NCBI GenBank assembly: GCA_963712175.1
Contig: CAVQGZ010000004.1
Location: forward strand, 62,001-126,000
DNA from: CAVQGZ01 sp963712175
Lineage (GTDB): Bacteria > Actinomycetota > Actinomycetes > Jiangellales > Jiangellaceae
Direction of reading: 5' to 3'
Length of the DNA stretch: 64,000 nt
Positions within the stretch are counted from its first letter, which is position 1; each line of letters starts with the position of its first letter. Made by a program: the position numbers and the translations under genes. Positions 62,076 through 64,000 of this stretch are shown here, one piece after another. The notes under the pieces were generated by a model. That model ran no database searches and was not told where the DNA came from. It was given only the letters and a program-made list of their open reading frames with translations.

Positions 62076-64000
62076 CTAGGTCGCGTCGTCAGGGGCGGCG
62101 ACGGGGTAGGTGAAACCTGCTGCGTTGTCGCCCTCGGCGTCGTCGGTGTCGTTGACGGGTGTGACCTCCGCGTCCACGCGAACCTCCGTTGCCTCCTGGG
62201 CCACTGTCAGGGCCACTGCGAGCCGCTCCTGCCCACCCGCCGGCAGCTCGGCCAGGGGGCAGGTGAGGGCCGCCTCGTCGAAGGTGCACCCGTCCGCCTC
62301 TGCCGTGGTCCCTGCCGGGACCGTGACCACGAGCCGTGCGCCGGTCGAGTCGTCGGGCCCGTTGTTGCGGACTCCCACGGGGAGCACGGCACTGCCGCCA
62401 GCCGGGATGGGTGACGGCTCGGTCGGAAACAGCGTCACGGCAAGGTTGGTCGACACTGGAACGTCAGGCGGGTCGCCGGTTCCAGACCCCGTCAGGTTGG
62501 CGACGGCGAGCTCCGTCTCGGCCGAGTCGAGCGCCCGGACGGTGGCGACGTGCGTGCCGGACCGGTCAGGGGTGAAGGTGAGGGTCGCCCGGCAGTCGAG
62601 GCTGTCGCAGCGCTGAGGGTCGACCGTGAACGCGTCGGCATCCGGCCCCTCCAGCACGAGTTCCACAGGCGTGGTCGCGCTGCTCTCGGTGAAGTCGAGC
62701 GTCAGCGTGCCGCTGGCGGACTCCCCGACGGATGCGATGCCCAGGTCGACGTCGCTGCGCACCACGCTTGGCTGTGACTCGTCGTTGCGCAGGCTGGGGA
62801 CTACCAGCAGCATCGCCGCGATGACGGCTGCCGCCACCACGGCGATCAGGGCCAGACGCCGACGGTCCGCGAAGAGCGCGGTCACCGGGTTCCCTTCGGC
62901 GTCCGGCATGCCGGGTGCCTGCTCTTCGACGGCGTCGGGCCCGTCTCCAGCGCGCGGCGTCTCAGCCGAATGACTCTCGTGGGCCTCCGACGTGTCGGCC
63001 TCGTCGTCGGCTGCTCCATCGCCGGCTTCGTCCTCGACGGACTCGCCACCGGCTGCTGCGACCCCTGCCGCGGCCACTCCGGCAGCTGCGACGCCACCGG
63101 CCGCTCCGGCAGCTGCAACCTCGTCGACGGGTGCCACCGGGTCGGGGATCGACCAGGTCGTCGCGTTCTCGAGCAGCGCACGGGTCGTGTCGAGGCCGTC
63201 GAGCGGCAACCGTGCGAGCGCGGCCTGGGCCAGAGCGAGTGTGGCGGGGTGGTCGTCGGCCTCGACACGATCGGCAACGGACGACATCACGCTGGCGGCG
63301 TCGAAGACGTCCAGGGGTTCGTTCTCTTCCTCGAGCCACGCTGCCACCCGCTGGGCCACCCCGGCTCGCACCGGTTCCGAGACAGCCGGGATTCCCGAGG
63401 CAGCGGTCCATCCGTCGCGGCCGTCGGTGAACACCAGGCCCAGCACCGCCAGCCTCCGCAGGCGGCGCTCCGCTTCGCCCACCTCGAGGCCACCCGCCGC
63501 AGCCGCGACCCGGCTGGTGGCGGGGGTGTCGCCGAGCGCGCGCAGGTGCGACAAGGTCACGTGCAGCTCGTCGTCGAGGGCGTGCTGGAGGGCCGCGGCC
63601 AGGGCCGTGGGTCGGGGTGGGTCGTCGAGCACCTCGAGGACGTCGTCGAACGTCAGCCCTCCGTCACGGACGACCGCAGCTGCCTGGACGAGGGGAGCGG
63701 GCATTCCCTCGACCGCCGTGGCGACGTGGCGGGCCGCGCGGCCCTCCTCGATCGACAGCGCTCGGCCCATGGCGGCTTCGATCAGACCGACCGCGTGGTG
63801 CTGGGACAAGCCGTGCACGGCAACCGGAACCAGGTCACCGCCATCAGCCTGCGGGTCTCCGGTCACCACGAGCAGGGAGCGCGCGAAGGTCCGCTGCAAG
63901 GACGCGACGTCCTCGGCGGAGAGGTCTCGGTCGTCGAGCAGGACGAGCATCTGGCGTTGACCCAGCGGCGTGGGGCCGGCGGGCAGCAGCTGGGCAGCGA
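62076..64000 (-). CDS. Membrane-anchored STAND-type NTPase-like protein (5' end outside window)
   Basis: Partial: the frame is open to the window edge, giving 640 residues. The ATG at 63950 is internal, because the upstream codons read LLPAGPTPLGQRQ in frame. RQMLVLLDDRD is a Walker-B-like segment, then helical, winged-helix-like repeats (GLEVGEAERRLRRLAVLG) of NB-ARC/STAND type. An Ala/Gly-rich and an acidic linker, a transmembrane helix (LALIAVVAAAVIAAMLLVV, near 62835), then two extracellular beta domains: an ASH/choice-of-anchor-like one (DLGIASVGESASGTLTLDF) and a DUF11/CARDB-like one (RNNGPDDSTGARLVVTVPAG). Walker A lies upstream. Sensor role inferred. Confidence 0.7.
   Translation of the reverse strand, partial: AAQLLPAGPTPLGQRQMLVLLDDRDLSAEDVASLQRTFARSLLVVTGDPQADGGDLVPVAVHGLSQHHAVGLIEAAMGRALSIEEGRAARHVATAVEGMPAPLVQAAAVVRDGGLTFDDVLEVLDDPPRPTALAAALQHALDDELHVTLSHLRALGDTPATSRVAAAAGGLEVGEAERRLRRLAVLGLVFTDGRDGWTAASGIPAVSEPVRAGVAQRVAAWLEEENEPLDVFDAASVMSSVADRVEADDHPATLALAQAALARLPLDGLDTTRALLENATTWSIPDPVAPVDEVAAAGAAGGVAAAGVAAAGVAAAGGESVEDEAGDGAADDEADTSEAHESHSAETPRAGDGPDAVEEQAPGMPDAEGNPVTALFADRRRLALIAVVAAAVIAAMLLVVPSLRNDESQPSVVRSDVDLGIASVGESASGTLTLDFTESSATTPVELVLEGPDADAFTVDPQRCDSLDCRATLTFTPDRSGTHVATVRALDSAETELAVANLTGSGTGDPPDVPVSTNLAVTLFPTEPSPIPAGGSAVLPVGVRNNGPDDSTGARLVVTVPAGTTAEADGCTFDEAALTCPLAELPAGGQERLAVALTVAQEATEVRVDAEVTPVNDTDDAEGDNAAGFTYPVAAPDDAT

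Overview
The window is a gene-dense stretch of chromosome from a high-GC (about 70% by eye) Gram-positive actinobacterium. It carries no phage, plasmid, CRISPR or insertion-sequence genes. Lineage evidence is the gene order (ndk, rne, rplU-rpmA-obgE-proB-proA-nadD-rsfS; hrcA-dnaJ-rsmE-phoH-ybeY-CNNM-cytidine-deaminase-like-era; leuA-recO-uppS), an actinobacterial leu leader peptide before leuA, an OctT/GpgP-type pair beside nadD-rsfS, and many leaderless promoters (TANNNT 6-8 nt before the start codon). The order fits class Actinomycetia, perhaps Propionibacteriales, but the genus cannot be read from the sequence.

Layout. 1-12 kb: end of ndk, a radical-SAM/DUF2344 pair, RNase E/G, ribosomal proteins L21 and L27, Obg GTPase, proline synthesis (proB, proA), a small membrane protein, NAD synthesis (nadD), ribosome silencing (rsfS), a GpgP-like phosphatase and tRNA-Ala(GGC). 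12-24 kb: a degenerate macrodomain protein on the minus strand, an overlapping operon of CoA-transferase, DUF998, RibD/DHFR-like and OctT-like genes, then leuS, degV, the comEA-comEC uptake genes, holA and convergent rpsT. 24-28 kb: the circularly permuted ATP-grasp / alpha-E / transglutaminase-like trio. 28-35 kb: lepA, two tandem long-chain acyl-CoA synthetases (the first with two frameshifts) and hemW. 35-44 kb: a CIRCE-controlled hrcA-dnaJ operon running through rsmE, phoH, ybeY, a CNNM/CBS protein and a zinc-less cytidine-deaminase homologue to a terminator; then era, a permuted NlpC/P60-type protein and small divergent genes. 44-54 kb: leuA with an attenuator-type leader, two GNAT enzymes, recO (one frameshift), uppS, an AI-2E-type permease, an SDR, a monooxygenase-fold protein, a YibE/F membrane protein and glyS. 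54-64 kb: a small membrane protein, a DUF4212/sodium:solute symporter pair, a palindromic repeat, dusB, a lipoprotein, ppdK, and a membrane-anchored STAND-like protein that runs off the right end.

Most of the content is housekeeping. The least explained items are the leu leader with mutually exclusive pairings, a 22-bp perfect palindromic element with a second degraded copy 45 kb away, two very compact divergent promoters, the ATP-grasp/alpha-E/transglutaminase trio, two homologues that have lost their family's signature residues (macrodomain, cytidine deaminase), and the membrane STAND-like protein. Three single-base frameshifts in otherwise intact genes may be sequence errors. Family assignments rest on motifs and recalled family features; no database search was run.
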